A stretch of 64,000 nt of DNA from an uncultured Brevibacillus sp. (GCF_947502445.1 NZ_CANMZW010000028.1:1-64000), one strand, 5' to 3'; shown: positions 15,968-26,106, numbered from the stretch's first letter. Notes: generated from the sequence alone by a model not told the origin. Numbers and translations are program-made.

Positions 15968-17407
15968 ATGCAAAGCAAAAACTGGATCGGCGGCGAGTGG
16001 ATTACACCCGTTGGCAAGGAAGTGACAGTCAAAAACCCGTCGAGACTCACGGAAGAGGTGGGGGTGCTGCATCTATCCGACCGCTCCCATGTACTCGCAG
16101 CGCAGCAGGCAGCAAGATCGGCGCAAAAGTCTTGGGCCGAGCTGACGGGTGCCGCGCGTGGCGAGGTTTTATTTCAGATGGCTTCCGCATTGGAAAAGCT
16201 TGCTGATGATCTGGCTAGTCTGGCTAGCCGGGAAATGGGCAAGCAAATTGGAGAAATGCGCGGGGAAGTCATGCGTGGAGTCAATCTGCTTCGTTACTAT
16301 GCGGGAGAAGGGATGCGCTCCAACGGAAATTTGATTCCTTCAGCGGATACGAATGTCCTGCAATACAGCCGTCGCGTGCCTCTTGGGGTCGTAGCGGTGA
16401 TCACACCATGGAATTTTCCGGTTGCAATCCCGATCTGGAAAATCGCACCGGCACTGATCTGCGGCAACTCAGTCATCTGGAAGCCTGCTGAAAACGGCTC
16501 GCTTACAGCGACACGACTGGCAGAGATCTTTGCCGAGACGAAGCTGCCGGCTGGTGTACTGAATCTCGTGATCGGAAAAGGGCGCGAGATTGGAAACGTC
16601 CTGACAGAAGAGGCGGATATCGATGCAGTCAGCTTTACGGGATCATCGGATACGGGCAAGCAAATCGCAGTCGCTTGCGCGGGACGCAACATCAAGTATC
16701 AGACCGAGATGGGCGGAAAAAATGCTGCGGTCATTTTGGCAGATGCTGACTTGGACAAAACCGTACCGATTCTGTTGAGTGGAGCCTTTCGTTCAGCGGG
16801 GCAAAAATGTACGGCGACGAGCCGGATCATCGTGGAGAAGGCAATCTATCAGCCACTGGTGGAGCGGCTGCAGACAGCGATGGCGTCGTGCCGGGTTGGC
16901 GAGGCCAGTGATCCCCACGTCTACCTGGGTCCAGTTGCTTCAGCGGCGCAATATAAGACGGTAAACAAATACGTTTCACTAGCAAACGAGCACGCACGTC
17001 TTGTGGCTGAAAGTCCAGCAGTGGATGCAGCCGATCAAGGCTACTTCATCCGCCCGATGATTGTAGAGGGCGTAAGTGCCGACCATGCCCTTGTTCAGGA
17101 GGAAGTGTTTGGACCGCTTGCTGTCATGCTTGCTGCTGACAATTTTGATCAAGCGATTGAGCTGTGCAATCAGACCGTGTATGGACTCAGTGCCTCGCTG
17201 TTTACGCGTGATTTGGCAAGTGCACATCGATTTCTCGATCTCGCGCAGGCTGGAATGGTTCGCGTCAATCAGGAAACGGCAGGCGTGGAATACCAGGCGC
17301 CATTTGGCGGGATGAAGCTGTCCAGCTCCCATACCCGGGAGCAAGGCCAGGCGGCTCTTGATTTCTACAGCGAGATCAAGACCTGCGCCATCAAATATGC
17401 CTGGTAG
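15968..17407 (+). CDS. 2-oxoglutarate semialdehyde dehydrogenase (ALDH superfamily)
   Basis: 479-residue NAD(P)-dependent aldehyde dehydrogenase of normal length. The catalytic set is complete: Asn149 (TPWNFP), general base Glu247 (TEMGGKN) and nucleophile Cys281 (SAGQKCTA). The genes on either side indicate the last step of hydroxyproline breakdown, oxidation of 2,5-dioxopentanoate to 2-oxoglutarate, which enters the TCA cycle. The ATG follows the deaminase gene after 15 bases with AAGGAGGTCAGGCGAGG as the ribosome site. Other aldehydes cannot be excluded. Confidence 0.88.
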   Translation: MQSKNWIGGEWITPVGKEVTVKNPSRLTEEVGVLHLSDRSHVLAAQQAARSAQKSWAELTGAARGEVLFQMASALEKLADDLASLASREMGKQIGEMRGEVMRGVNLLRYYAGEGMRSNGNLIPSADTNVLQYSRRVPLGVVAVITPWNFPVAIPIWKIAPALICGNSVIWKPAENGSLTATRLAEIFAETKLPAGVLNLVIGKGREIGNVLTEEADIDAVSFTGSSDTGKQIAVACAGRNIKYQTEMGGKNAAVILADADLDKTVPILLSGAFRSAGQKCTATSRIIVEKAIYQPLVERLQTAMASCRVGEASDPHVYLGPVASAAQYKTVNKYVSLANEHARLVAESPAVDAADQGYFIRPMIVEGVSADHALVQEEVFGPLAVMLAADNFDQAIELCNQTVYGLSASLFTRDLASAHRFLDLAQAGMVRVNQETAGVEYQAPFGGMKLSSSHTREQGQAALDFYSEIKTCAIKYAW

Positions 17408-17439
17408 GCAAAGGACAACCCGGTAGAGGTGAGGATACG

Positions 17440-18444
17440 ATGCAGATCAATCAGTTATTTACGACCATTGACGCTCATACAGGCGGGGAGCCGCTGCGGA
17501 TTATTACAGGGGGAATTCCACCGCTCAAGGGCGAGACGATTTTGGAGAAGCGGCGTTATTTTCGCGAGAACCTTGATATCATCAGGCGCGTGCTCATGTA
17601 TGAGCCGCGGGGACACCATGGGATGTACGGGTGCATCATGACGGCTCCGGTTAGCCCGGATGCTGCATTTGGCGTACTATTTATGCATAACGAAGGCTAT
17701 AGCACGATGTGTGGTCACGGAATCATCGCGGTGGTTACAGCAGCGATCGAGACCGGGATCATGCAGGCAACAGCGCCGGATGAGGACATCGTCATTGACA
17801 GTCCTGCTGGCCGCATCCTCGCTCGTGCCTATACAGAAGGAACGCAGGTCAAATCCGTCTCGTTTGAAAATGTACCGTCCTTTGTATTTGCCAAGGATGT
17901 CCCGATTGAATGGGAGGGGAGAACCTTTCATGTCGACATCGCTTTTGGCGGAGCCTTTTACGCTGTCGTGCATGCTGAGGATGTAGGTGTACAGGTAGAG
18001 ATTGAGCAGCTCCCGGCGCTACAGGAGTGGGGAGCACGCATCAAGGAACAGATCGAGGCAAAGCTACAGGTCGTACATCCATTGGAGCCTGAGCTGGTCG
18101 GAATCTACGGCGTCATTATATCGGATGAGCCGAGAAAACAAGGCTCCGATTTGCGCAACGTCACGATTTTTGCTGATAAACAAATCGATCGCTCGCCATG
18201 CGGCACAGGTACCGCTGCTCGCCTCGCTACCTTATATGCCAGAGGCAAGCTCGAGATTGGCGAGAAGTTCGTCCACGAAGGAATTGCAGGCAGCCAATTT
18301 ATCGGTACGGTCATCGAGACAACACTAGTAGGCAATTACCCAGCTATCGTCCCAAGCATAGAAGGAAAAGCGTTCATCACTGGCTTGCATCAGTTTGTCG
18401 TAGATCCGACCGATCCGCTGTCAGAAGGATTTTTGCTTCGATAA
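17440..18444 (+). CDS. Second proline racemase/hydroxyproline epimerase family protein
   Basis: 334-residue paralogue of the epimerase at 13997. It also has both cysteines, Cys91 (TMCGH) and Cys254 ([10 protein letters not shown]), so it should be a racemase or epimerase rather than a dehydratase. The flanking residues differ ([10 protein letters not shown] against LPMCGHDTIG), which places it in a different subgroup and suggests a different isomer, such as 3-hydroxyproline or proline. It is the last gene of the operon. Which reaction it catalyses cannot be settled from sequence. Confidence 0.83.
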   Translation: MQINQLFTTIDAHTGGEPLRIITGGIPPLKGETILEKRRYFRENLDIIRRVLMYEPRGHHGMYGCIMTAPVSPDAAFGVLFMHNEGYSTMCGHGIIAVVTAAIETGIMQATAPDEDIVIDSPAGRILARAYTEGTQVKSVSFENVPSFVFAKDVPIEWEGRTFHVDIAFGGAFYAVVHAEDVGVQVEIEQLPALQEWGARIKEQIEAKLQVVHPLEPELVGIYGVIISDEPRKQGSDLRNVTIFADKQIDRSPCGTGTAARLATLYARGKLEIGEKFVHEGIAGSQFIGTVIETTLVGNYPAIVPSIEGKAFITGLHQFVVDPTDPLSEGFLLR

Positions 18445-18460
18445 ATACTTGCAAGCTAGA

Positions 18461-18493
18461 AAAAGGACTGCACGATTTGTGCAGTCTTTTTTG
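18461..18493 (+). terminator. Terminator of the hydroxyproline catabolic operon
   Basis: GACTGCAC (18466-18473) pairs with GTGCAGTC (18479-18486) around a 5-base loop, with A's before and six T's after. Confidence 0.88.
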
Positions 18494-18544
18494 TGCAATT
18501 TGAAGTGTTTTTTGATTCTATTAAAAACAGACAGGAGAACCGCT

Positions 18545-18773
18545 AGCAGCTGGTGAGAGAAAAAAGGAGAAAAGCGAAGGTCTTTGGGACACCCGTCGAG
18601 GTGCAATGGAAAAAGGGAAACACGCATTTAGCGTCCAACTCTGACCTTCTACGTAGGAACGTCTACTTTTGGACGCGGTTTCCCTTTTGGAATGGAAGCG
18701 TACAGGGAAGACCCACAGGAGGAGGCCCAAGAACCTGGAGCCTTTTCTCCTTTTTTCTCTCCTCACGAGCAGC
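18545..18773. repeat. 229-bp imperfect inverted repeat, long intergenic hairpin
   Basis: The two halves of this gene-free stretch are reverse complements over several blocks. The outer AGAAAAAAGGAGAAAAG (18557 on) pairs with CTTTTCTCCTTTTTTCT (18742 on). A middle GGGAAAC pairs with GTTTCCC, and an inner GCGTCCAA-type arm (18631) with TTGGACGC (18669). The ends AGCAGCTGGTGAG / CTCACGAGCAGC are also related. No coding frame or clear target duplication is seen. It could be a MITE-like element or a structured RNA. The gap 18445-18891 otherwise holds only a terminator and the yisL promoter. Confidence 0.75.
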
Positions 18774-18841
18774 CCGAAATAATACGTGCTCCTGTCACAA
18801 TACTGCCACGTATTTGGACATCTGCTTTTTTCCGACACTTC

Positions 18842-18850
18842 TGTTATAAT
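18842..18850 (+). promoter_or_regulatory. Extended -10 promoter ahead of yisL
   Basis: TGTTATAAT (TG-N-TATAAT) ends 42 bases upstream of the start codon. No good -35 hexamer is present at 17 bases, consistent with an extended -10 promoter. Confidence 0.5.
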
Positions 18851-18891
18851 GGCTTGGATAGGCTATTTAATGAGGGAAAAAAGGGGTTGAA

Positions 18892-19251
18892 ATGATGCCT
18901 TACAACGCGTTGAAGGAAGCGCATGTCGGAGGTTGGGAAGTTGCGTTTGTCCTGTTGATCGTAGGCTATATCTTGTATCGTTTGGGAAAAGCAAAAGCAG
19001 GAAAAATCGTACATATGCTGCTCAGACTTATGATCGTTATTATTCTGGTTTCCGGTGCTTGGCTGCTTTTCCAGTATCATACGAGCGATTTCTACTACTA
19101 TGTCAAAGGGATACTCGCCATCGTCCTATTCGGTCTGATGGAAATGTCTATGGGACGTGCTCGTAGAAAAGAAGGCAGTCTCGGATTCTTCATCGGCGCG
19201 CTCGTGGTTATGGTGCTCGTGATTTTGCTCGGCTATCGTGTGTTTGCGTAA
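18892..19251 (+). CDS. yisL: YisL family (DUF1516) membrane protein
   Basis: 119-residue protein with four hydrophobic segments, matching the small YisL/DUF1516 family found across Bacillales. The product begins with two ATG codons (18892 and 18895) after AAAGGGG, so either may be used. The molecular function of the family is unknown. It is a single gene with its own promoter and terminator. Confidence 0.85.
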   Translation: MMPYNALKEAHVGGWEVAFVLLIVGYILYRLGKAKAGKIVHMLLRLMIVIILVSGAWLLFQYHTSDFYYYVKGILAIVLFGLMEMSMGRARRKEGSLGFFIGALVVMVLVILLGYRVFA

Positions 19252-19270
19252 GGGTAGCTAAGCAAAGCAG

Positions 19271-19316
19271 AAAGGCTTTCGTAGGCAAGATAATCTTGCA
19301 GGCGAAAGCCTTTTTT
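19271..19316 (+). terminator. Terminator after yisL
   Basis: AAAGGCTTTCG / CGAAAGCCTTT arms with an internal loop region, followed by six T's. Confidence 0.85.
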
Positions 19317-19410
19317 CTATGGTGGACTCGCGCTGATAAGCCCAAATTGGACGATGATACAGTGCTATACCTCTATGAGCACATATGTTAGAGACGAGAG
19401 GTGAGCACAG

Positions 19411-22400
19411 ATGGCCTATCCTTCTGATAATCAGTTTGTCGCTTTTACATTAGGGGGGAGTCCATACGGAGACGTTCCTAATGACGAAAGTCCGGGTTCT
19501 GTTGATTTGGTGGGAAACGCTACTTTTCCTGGAGCGTATTTGGCGTATGACGGAACCAATTTATACTTTCGATTGCGGGTCAACGAGGATCCACGAAATA
19601 CACAAAAAAACGGCTTCCAAAATTTTGCCTGGGGATTTTTGATCAATACAAACGGTGTAGCAGGTACGTACCAATGGATGCTGGGCGTGCAAGGACTGCG
19701 TAATCGCATTGCCTTGATTCAAAATACGATCGTCGAATTCAATTCTTGGACGGATCAGGCTGAGGGAACAAACGGCAGTGGAGCACCGAACTGGCAGTTG
19801 CCGATTATCAATTTTGATACGGCTCGCGTACGGCTCACCAATGACGGCTCCAATTTCAGTGGCAATCCCGATTACTTTATAGACTGTGTCGTTCCTGCAG
19901 CTGCGTTTTTTTCCACGCTATCCGTTACCTCCCTTACCTCCCTACGATTCTTGCCGTTTACGTCTACGAATGATAATAACTACAACAAGGATTCTCTGCG
20001 GACGAGCGAAGGGTTCAGCTTTGTCAATTCATTGAGCAATGGGAATACGGTAGCAACGGGAGATGTTCGGGCCAGTCTGGCTATCGACAAGCAGCTGACC
20101 ACTGGACCTGGCAGCGTCATCACCGGACAGGTGGCGCAGTGGACCGGTACGATGACAGTTGCGAATACGGGAAAAAGTCAGGCGAATGTAGTCACGGTTC
20201 AAGACTTGCAGGAGCTCGATCAGGTTACTGCTTTTGCCGTGAATACGGTGAGTAGCGGCACTGTGAGCTATAATTCGCTGACGAAAACCCTCAGCTGGAC
20301 AATAGGCAATCTGCTTGCGGGAGCGATAGCGAGCCTGTCCTTTACGGTAAGCGGGGTATTTACGACTTCACCCACCGGAACTCGGCGATTGAATACCGCG
20401 ACAGCTTCAGGGGTGGACAGCTACTCGGGAGGAACGCTTACCCCGGTTACGGATACCTTGGATATCACAGTAAGCCCAGCTGGAAGCATTGCTGGTGTTG
20501 TTCTTGATCAATCCACGAATTTGCCTGTTGCAGGTGCGCAGGTAGAGCTGTACGACTTGACTCCGGTCTTGATCGGTACGACGACTACAAACGTTGATGG
20601 GGCCTATTCCTTTACAGGATTGGCACCTGGGGTCTATTCCGTCTCGGTCACTGGGTCTACCTACGATCCGAAAATACAATTTGTTACGGTAGTAGCTAGC
20701 CAAACAACGCGTGCAGATATTTTACTACCGCAAAGTCCAGGGCAAGTGACGGGGACTGTTACGGATGCTTCCCTGTCTCCGATTGCAGGGGCGATTGTAA
20801 AACTCATCAACACGTCAGGTGTCACTGTCAATCAGGTGGTTATCGGGGCGGGTGGAGTCTATCAATTTCTGAATGTCGTGCCAGGCGCTTACACAATCGC
20901 CGTGAGTGCAGACACGTATCAGCCTGCAACGGCTGCAATCAGTGTGATTCGGGCCCAGACGACAATACAAAATGTCGTTTTGCAAACGGCTCTGGCTCAG
21001 CTTTCAGGTCAGGTAACCGGGCCTGGCAATGTGCCAATCCCAGGGGCACTCGTGGAAGTATTGAATCAGTCCGGGATTCTCCTGACGGAAACCACAACAG
21101 ACGGGGCTGGGGCGTATGTGTTAAAGAAACTGGCTCAAGGCGTCTACCAGATTCGCGTCAGCGCGGCGGGGTATTCCACACAGCTGGCAGGAATCAGCTT
21201 GCAGCCGGGAGATGTCAAAGTTCTGAACTTCAGTCTGACAGCAGCATTTGGTACTGTGAGCGGGACGATCTCGGATGCGCAGACAGGAGACGACATTTCT
21301 GGTGCAAGCATCAAGGTCTTGACTCGCGATGGGCTTCCTGTTGCAGAGACAACAACCGATACGAATGGGGACTATTCGTTATCCTTGCTTGGGCCGACAA
21401 CTTATGTTCTCTCAGTTGCAGCGGAGGGATATGCAGGGAAGACTATCGGGTTTGATATTGCGCCAGCGACTGTTACCCAGGTTGATCTTTCATTGGATAA
21501 ACTTGCGGGGGTACTGAACGGGAGTGTCACAGATACGTCAGGGAATCCGCTTATCGGGGCAGCCGTCATCGTATCAAAGGGTATCGTTCCTGTAGCGCAG
21601 GCGATAACGGATAGTGCGGGGACTTTTTCCTTTCCTCACTTGGCACCGTATTCTTATACCGTTACAGCATCGGCGCAGAACTATTCGACGTCGGTGCTCG
21701 GGACGGTCGTCATGCCCCAGCAAATATCACTGCTGAACTTTGTGCTGCAAGCTTCACCAGGCTCTATAGCAGGTCAGGTCACAGACAGTGCGAACCAGCC
21801 GATCCAGGGAGCAGTTATTACCATCAGAGAGAACACAGCATCCGGTCCGGTAGTAGCTACGGTGCTTACAGACGGCAATGGTCAATACGCAATATTTAAC
21901 CTGCTGCCAAAAAACTACGTTGTCATCGTGTCGGCTCCAAACAAAGCAACCAGCTTAACAGGTGCAATTGTCAGTCCCCTTGCCGTAACCACAGTGAACA
22001 CACAGCTAACCGACTTGCCGGGGAGTCTTTCAGGGACAATTCTTGATGCGACATCAGGACTGCCAATCATAGGCGCTTCCGTAGAGGTTAGTGTCTTGAA
22101 CGGTGCTGGAGCGATCATCGCCCAGGCATTTAGCGACTTCGCCGGAAATTATCAGATTACAGGCCTTTCGCCAGGGGTATACACGATTACGGCAAATGCG
22201 GCTACCTATCAAACGAACAGCGCTACGGCAACCGTACTCGCAAATGCAAACACGCCTGTCACGCTTTCGCTGTTTTCAAGTCCAGGTGAAATTTACGGGC
22301 AAGTAGTCGGAGCCGGTACACTGCAGCCGATCGCCGGCGCGCAAATCAAAGTGCTGGATGCCAATGGCTTCGTGATCAAAGCTGTCAACAGCGACAGTCA

Positions 22401-25400
22401 AGGGAATTTCACGGTTACGGGGCTAGCCGGGGGACAATACATCGTCACGGGCTCAGCGGCTGGCTTCCAAACTAATCAAGCAGGAGCAATCGTATTGCCT
22501 AATGTGGCTACTCCTGTCCAGCTACAACTTTCCCAAGCAGTCGGAGCAATCGTTGGAACAATAGGTCCTGTAGTTGCGAGTACCTCTATCCAGTTGTTCG
22601 ACATCAATAACTTGTTGATTGGCTCGGTCATTGCCGATGGGAACGGGGCATTTCTATTGGAAGGATTGCCGCCGGGTTCCTATGTCTTGACCGCATCCGC
22701 ACCTGGTTATGCTGTGCAATCCACCGGTGCTATCGTAGTGACCGGACAGACCACTAGTGTTACGATGACACTCGCGCCAAATCCGGCCAGCATTTCGGGA
22801 ACAGTACGTGATGCCAGTATGCAGCCGATTGCCACTGCCGTTGTGCGCATCATGGATTTGCATGAGACGACACTGGGCTTTGGAGCGACTGACGCATCTG
22901 GGGTTTATACGATCGGCCATCTGCCTGTCGGCTCCTTCATCGTGGCAGCGAATGCCCCCGGGTTTGTCGCAGCCACGATTGGTGCCACGCTAGGACCAGG
23001 GGATGTCAAAACGGGGATTGATTTTACCCTCTCAGCAGATGCAGGAGGAATAAGTGGTCAGGTGACAGATGCGACTAGTCCGGGAGCCCCAATTTCAGGC
23101 GCTGTTGTGCTGATTCGTTCCGCCTTGGACGGAAATGTAGTCGCTTCGGCAAGTACCGATCAGGCGGGGAATTATCTGGTTGGAAATATCGCTCCGGGAG
23201 CATATACCGTCACGATAAGCGCTCCTACCTATTCGGCTCAGACCGTCGGGGTCAATGTAGCAAGTCAACAGACGACAGGAGCCAGCGTTGCACTCCTGTC
23301 ACTGCCCGGGTCTATTGCTGGCAGCGTTACTAACAGCTCGGGGCAGCCCGTTACCGGAGGCCAAATAAACGTCAAGCTGGTCGATAGCAATCAATCGGTT
23401 ATGCAAAGCTTACTTGCGAATGAATCAGGCGGTTTTTTCTTTTCAAACGTCGCGCCAGGGGGGTACACCATCCTCGCGTCCGCTCCCGGCTACGGAGTGG
23501 GAAGCATTGGTGTTACGATAACAGCAGGGGCGACGGCAACGACGACAGTCACGCTTGCTGATTTGCCTGCTGCCATCTCTGGTCAGGTAACCAATCAAAT
23601 GACAGGACTCGGCATTCCTGGAAGCAGCGTTCTGATTACAGACGCCCAAGGTGTCCGGCTTTCTATGCTTCTTACCGATGATCAAGGTGTTTTTCTCGCC
23701 GAAAAACTTCCTCCTGGCGTGGTAAACGTAACGGTAACCGCTCCGAACTTTTCATCTGCATCGCAGTCTGTCATTTTGTCAGAAGGACAAACGGCAAGCT
23801 TCCAGACGGCGCTTGTCCTGAATCCCGGCAGCTTGTCAGGGACTGTGATTGATCTTGAAACAGGCTTGCCGATCGTAGGAGCAACCGTCATCGTCTACGA
23901 TAACACACGGGCGCCTGTGGCGACTTTAGTGACGGACGCCATGGGCAACTATTTCGTAAATAGGCTAGCCTCTGGAGGATACACGGTTAACGTAAATACT
24001 TCCGGATATGCAAGCGATGCTGCCGGAGCAATTATACAGTCTGGCAGTGCTTCTACATTAAGCTTTGCGCTCCAAGGCTTGCCCGGCGCAATAGCGGGCA
24101 CAGTGCGAGAGCAAAATTCGGGCATCGCGATAGCTGGCGCTACGATAACCGTCCGTCAAGGAAGTCCATCTGGGACCATCCTTACGATTCTGCTCGCCGA
24201 TGCACAAGGACAGTACGTGGCAAGTGGCCTTACTGCAAGCAGCTATACGCTCATTGCGAATGCGGAGGGGTATGCCGCTGAAGCGTCTACCGTTCTGGTT
24301 GTACAGGGCGGACTGACGGGTCTCGACTTTTCCTTGCCGAGCTTGCCTGCGGGTGTGACAGGTCAAGTCAGCGACTCCTTGGTCGCTACGCCTCTCGCCA
24401 ACACGCTCGTTCGTCTGCTGGACAACAATAATACGATTCTGTTTTCTATCCAGACAGACGTACAGGGTGTGTACCTGATCAACGGCTTTGAAGAAGGAAC
24501 CTACACGCTTTTGGTAAGAAACGAAAACTATCAAAGGAAGAGTGTCTCTTTTGCTGTAGCCGCTGGAGGAACAGCAACCATCAACATCCCGCTTGATCCG
24601 AATCCGGGAAGGTTGCAGGGCGTCGTCAGGGATAGTCTGGATGGAACCCCATTGGTCGGGGCAGAGGTCCTCATCTTTTTCCCTTCCACAAACAATTTAC
24701 TTGCTCGGACGATTACGGACGGACTCGGGCAATTCGTCATTGATGGCTTGGCTCCCTTGACATATACTTTGGCCATCAGCGAACAGGGCTACGCGACTGC
24801 ACCTGTCGGGGCGACGATTTTCTCCGGGCAGACCACGGAGATTGATGTCGGGCTAAACCCATCCCCTGCTACGGTCACAGGACAGGTGCAAGCAGCGGGA
24901 GGAGGAGTCGTTCCCAATGCGGTGGTACAGGTGAAGGATTCGCACGGCACTTTGTACGGCAGTGCGGTCACGGATGACTTCGGGTATTTTTCAGTAGGCA
25001 ATCTGCCGGTTGGCACGTACTTCATTAGCGCTAGTCAGGAGAGCTACACCACAGCGATGCAAAGCATTACTGTCACAGCAGGGCAGACAATAAGCGGAGT
25101 CGTTCTCTCGATGGCGGCACTGCCGGGCAATATTTCTGGACAGGTGACCAATCAGCTGACGGGGCTTCCGATCTCGGGAGCGGCTGTTTCGGTGCAAATC
25201 TTTTCCAATGGCATGTTTATTACGAATACGGTAACAAATCAGGCCGGAAATTTCCTGGTAACGGGACTGCCCCAAGGTTTGTACAATGTCGTGGCAAGTG
25301 CAGACGGATTCGGCACACATTACACCACCGTTTCCGTTGTCGGTGGGCAGACAACTGGTGCTTCAATTTCGATGTTGCCGATCGTCGGAGATATAACAGG

Positions 25401-25965
25401 GATTGTCTTGCTGCCGGATGGTACCAAAGCGATCGGAAACAATATTCAGCTGACATTAATCAATGCAGATGGGATACGATTGCAGAACATCCTGGCACAG
25501 CCAGACGGCACATTCCGTTTTGTCAATGTGGCGCCTGGGACGTATACCGCAGTAGGGACGATACCAGGTATTGGCTCTGGGCAAGTGGAGCTAGTCGTTA
25601 ACGCCAACCAGACGACCGCAATCGTCATTCAGCTCTCTCCGACTGGCCGAATCCACGGAACAGTCCGTTCAGGATTGACGGGACTTCCGGTTGCTGGGGC
25701 ACTTGTGTACGTACAGTCATTGAATCAGCCAGTAAGAATCATAGCGACTGTTCAAACGGACAATCTGGGACGTTACGATGCAGCCAACCTGGAACCGGGC
25801 AATTATCTGGTTGTGGCAAGAGCTTTGGGCGTTGGCGAGGGGATAGGAACTGCCACATTAGGAGCCGGGGAGATCGTGACTCTCGATCTTGTCCTGAATC
25901 CGGCAGTGCGAACAGGCTGCCTGAGTATCAGAAGATGTGCCAACATTTTGTTCACGCCGTTTTAG
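19411..25965 (+). CDS. 2184-residue protein of carboxypeptidase-regulatory-like repeats
   Basis: Giant protein with three parts. Residues 1-215 form a globular, Asn/Gly-rich module starting MAYPSDNQFVAFTLGG. Residues ~220-345 are a DUF11-type beta module ('TMTVANTGKSQANVV'). From ~365 on there are 21 tandem beta-sandwich repeats of about 85 residues of the carboxypeptidase-regulatory-like type, each opening like 'PGSISGTV.D' and containing 'GAxV.V' and 'G.Y.F.GL.PG.Y.V'. No signal peptide, LPXTG or SLH domain is visible, so export is unexplained; a spore-surface role or a leaderless route is possible. The repeats are well diverged, so they are old. The ribosome site is GAGAGGTGAG. The protein ends with a short basic tail (SIRRCANILFTPF) unlike the repeats. 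Confidence 0.88.
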   Translation: MAYPSDNQFVAFTLGGSPYGDVPNDESPGSVDLVGNATFPGAYLAYDGTNLYFRLRVNEDPRNTQKNGFQNFAWGFLINTNGVAGTYQWMLGVQGLRNRIALIQNTIVEFNSWTDQAEGTNGSGAPNWQLPIINFDTARVRLTNDGSNFSGNPDYFIDCVVPAAAFFSTLSVTSLTSLRFLPFTSTNDNNYNKDSLRTSEGFSFVNSLSNGNTVATGDVRASLAIDKQLTTGPGSVITGQVAQWTGTMTVANTGKSQANVVTVQDLQELDQVTAFAVNTVSSGTVSYNSLTKTLSWTIGNLLAGAIASLSFTVSGVFTTSPTGTRRLNTATASGVDSYSGGTLTPVTDTLDITVSPAGSIAGVVLDQSTNLPVAGAQVELYDLTPVLIGTTTTNVDGAYSFTGLAPGVYSVSVTGSTYDPKIQFVTVVASQTTRADILLPQSPGQVTGTVTDASLSPIAGAIVKLINTSGVTVNQVVIGAGGVYQFLNVVPGAYTIAVSADTYQPATAAISVIRAQTTIQNVVLQTALAQLSGQVTGPGNVPIPGALVEVLNQSGILLTETTTDGAGAYVLKKLAQGVYQIRVSAAGYSTQLAGISLQPGDVKVLNFSLTAAFGTVSGTISDAQTGDDISGASIKVLTRDGLPVAETTTDTNGDYSLSLLGPTTYVLSVAAEGYAGKTIGFDIAPATVTQVDLSLDKLAGVLNGSVTDTSGNPLIGAAVIVSKGIVPVAQAITDSAGTFSFPHLAPYSYTVTASAQNYSTSVLGTVVMPQQISLLNFVLQASPGSIAGQVTDSANQPIQGAVITIRENTASGPVVATVLTDGNGQYAIFNLLPKNYVVIVSAPNKATSLTGAIVSPLAVTTVNTQLTDLPGSLSGTILDATSGLPIIGASVEVSVLNGAGAIIAQAFSDFAGNYQITGLSPGVYTITANAATYQTNSATATVLANANTPVTLSLFSSPGEIYGQVVGAGTLQPIAGAQIKVLDANGFVIKAVNSDSQGNFTVTGLAGGQYIVTGSAAGFQTNQAGAIVLPNVATPVQLQLSQAVGAIVGTIGPVVASTSIQLFDINNLLIGSVIADGNGAFLLEGLPPGSYVLTASAPGYAVQSTGAIVVTGQTTSVTMTLAPNPASISGTVRDASMQPIATAVVRIMDLHETTLGFGATDASGVYTIGHLPVGSFIVAANAPGFVAATIGATLGPGDVKTGIDFTLSADAGGISGQVTDATSPGAPISGAVVLIRSALDGNVVASASTDQAGNYLVGNIAPGAYTVTISAPTYSAQTVGVNVASQQTTGASVALLSLPGSIAGSVTNSSGQPVTGGQINVKLVDSNQSVMQSLLANESGGFFFSNVAPGGYTILASAPGYGVGSIGVTITAGATATTTVTLADLPAAISGQVTNQMTGLGIPGSSVLITDAQGVRLSMLLTDDQGVFLAEKLPPGVVNVTVTAPNFSSASQSVILSEGQTASFQTALVLNPGSLSGTVIDLETGLPIVGATVIVYDNTRAPVATLVTDAMGNYFVNRLASGGYTVNVNTSGYASDAAGAIIQSGSASTLSFALQGLPGAIAGTVREQNSGIAIAGATITVRQGSPSGTILTILLADAQGQYVASGLTASSYTLIANAEGYAAEASTVLVVQGGLTGLDFSLPSLPAGVTGQVSDSLVATPLANTLVRLLDNNNTILFSIQTDVQGVYLINGFEEGTYTLLVRNENYQRKSVSFAVAAGGTATINIPLDPNPGRLQGVVRDSLDGTPLVGAEVLIFFPSTNNLLARTITDGLGQFVIDGLAPLTYTLAISEQGYATAPVGATIFSGQTTEIDVGLNPSPATVTGQVQAAGGGVVPNAVVQVKDSHGTLYGSAVTDDFGYFSVGNLPVGTYFISASQESYTTAMQSITVTAGQTISGVVLSMAALPGNISGQVTNQLTGLPISGAAVSVQIFSNGMFITNTVTNQAGNFLVTGLPQGLYNVVASADGFGTHYTTVSVVGGQTTGASISMLPIVGDITGIVLLPDGTKAIGNNIQLTLINADGIRLQNILAQPDGTFRFVNVAPGTYTAVGTIPGIGSGQVELVVNANQTTAIVIQLSPTGRIHGTVRSGLTGLPVAGALVYVQSLNQPVRIIATVQTDNLGRYDAANLEPGNYLVVARALGVGEGIGTATLGAGEIVTLDLVLNPAVRTGCLSIRRCANILFTPF

Positions 25966-26021
25966 ATTGTCGGAGGAATGCTCCACTTTATACAAAAATG
26001 ATGGCGGAAAACTTCTTTTTT

Positions 26022-26030
26022 GATATAATG
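26022..26030 (+). promoter_or_regulatory. Extended -10 promoter ahead of the RpiR regulator
   Basis: TGATATAAT (TG-N-TATAAT) lies 76 bases upstream of the regulator start; the -35 region is poor. Confidence 0.5.
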
Positions 26031-26106
26031 GCTGTAGAAATACAGCCTTTTTGTTTTGCGCATAAAGAACTGGATGAGATCAGCCTTTTTACCCAAGGGG
26101 GAGCAT

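Noticed and set aside
18553-18849. Open frames of 98-105 codons on both strands in the 229-bp inverted repeat
   Set aside because: They are by-products of the palindrome, lack ribosome sites and are low-complexity.
19411-25965. Regular ~250-bp DNA periodicity that might suggest a tandem DNA repeat or CRISPR-like array
   Set aside because: The periodicity comes from protein domain repeats; at DNA level the units are strongly diverged and in one open frame.
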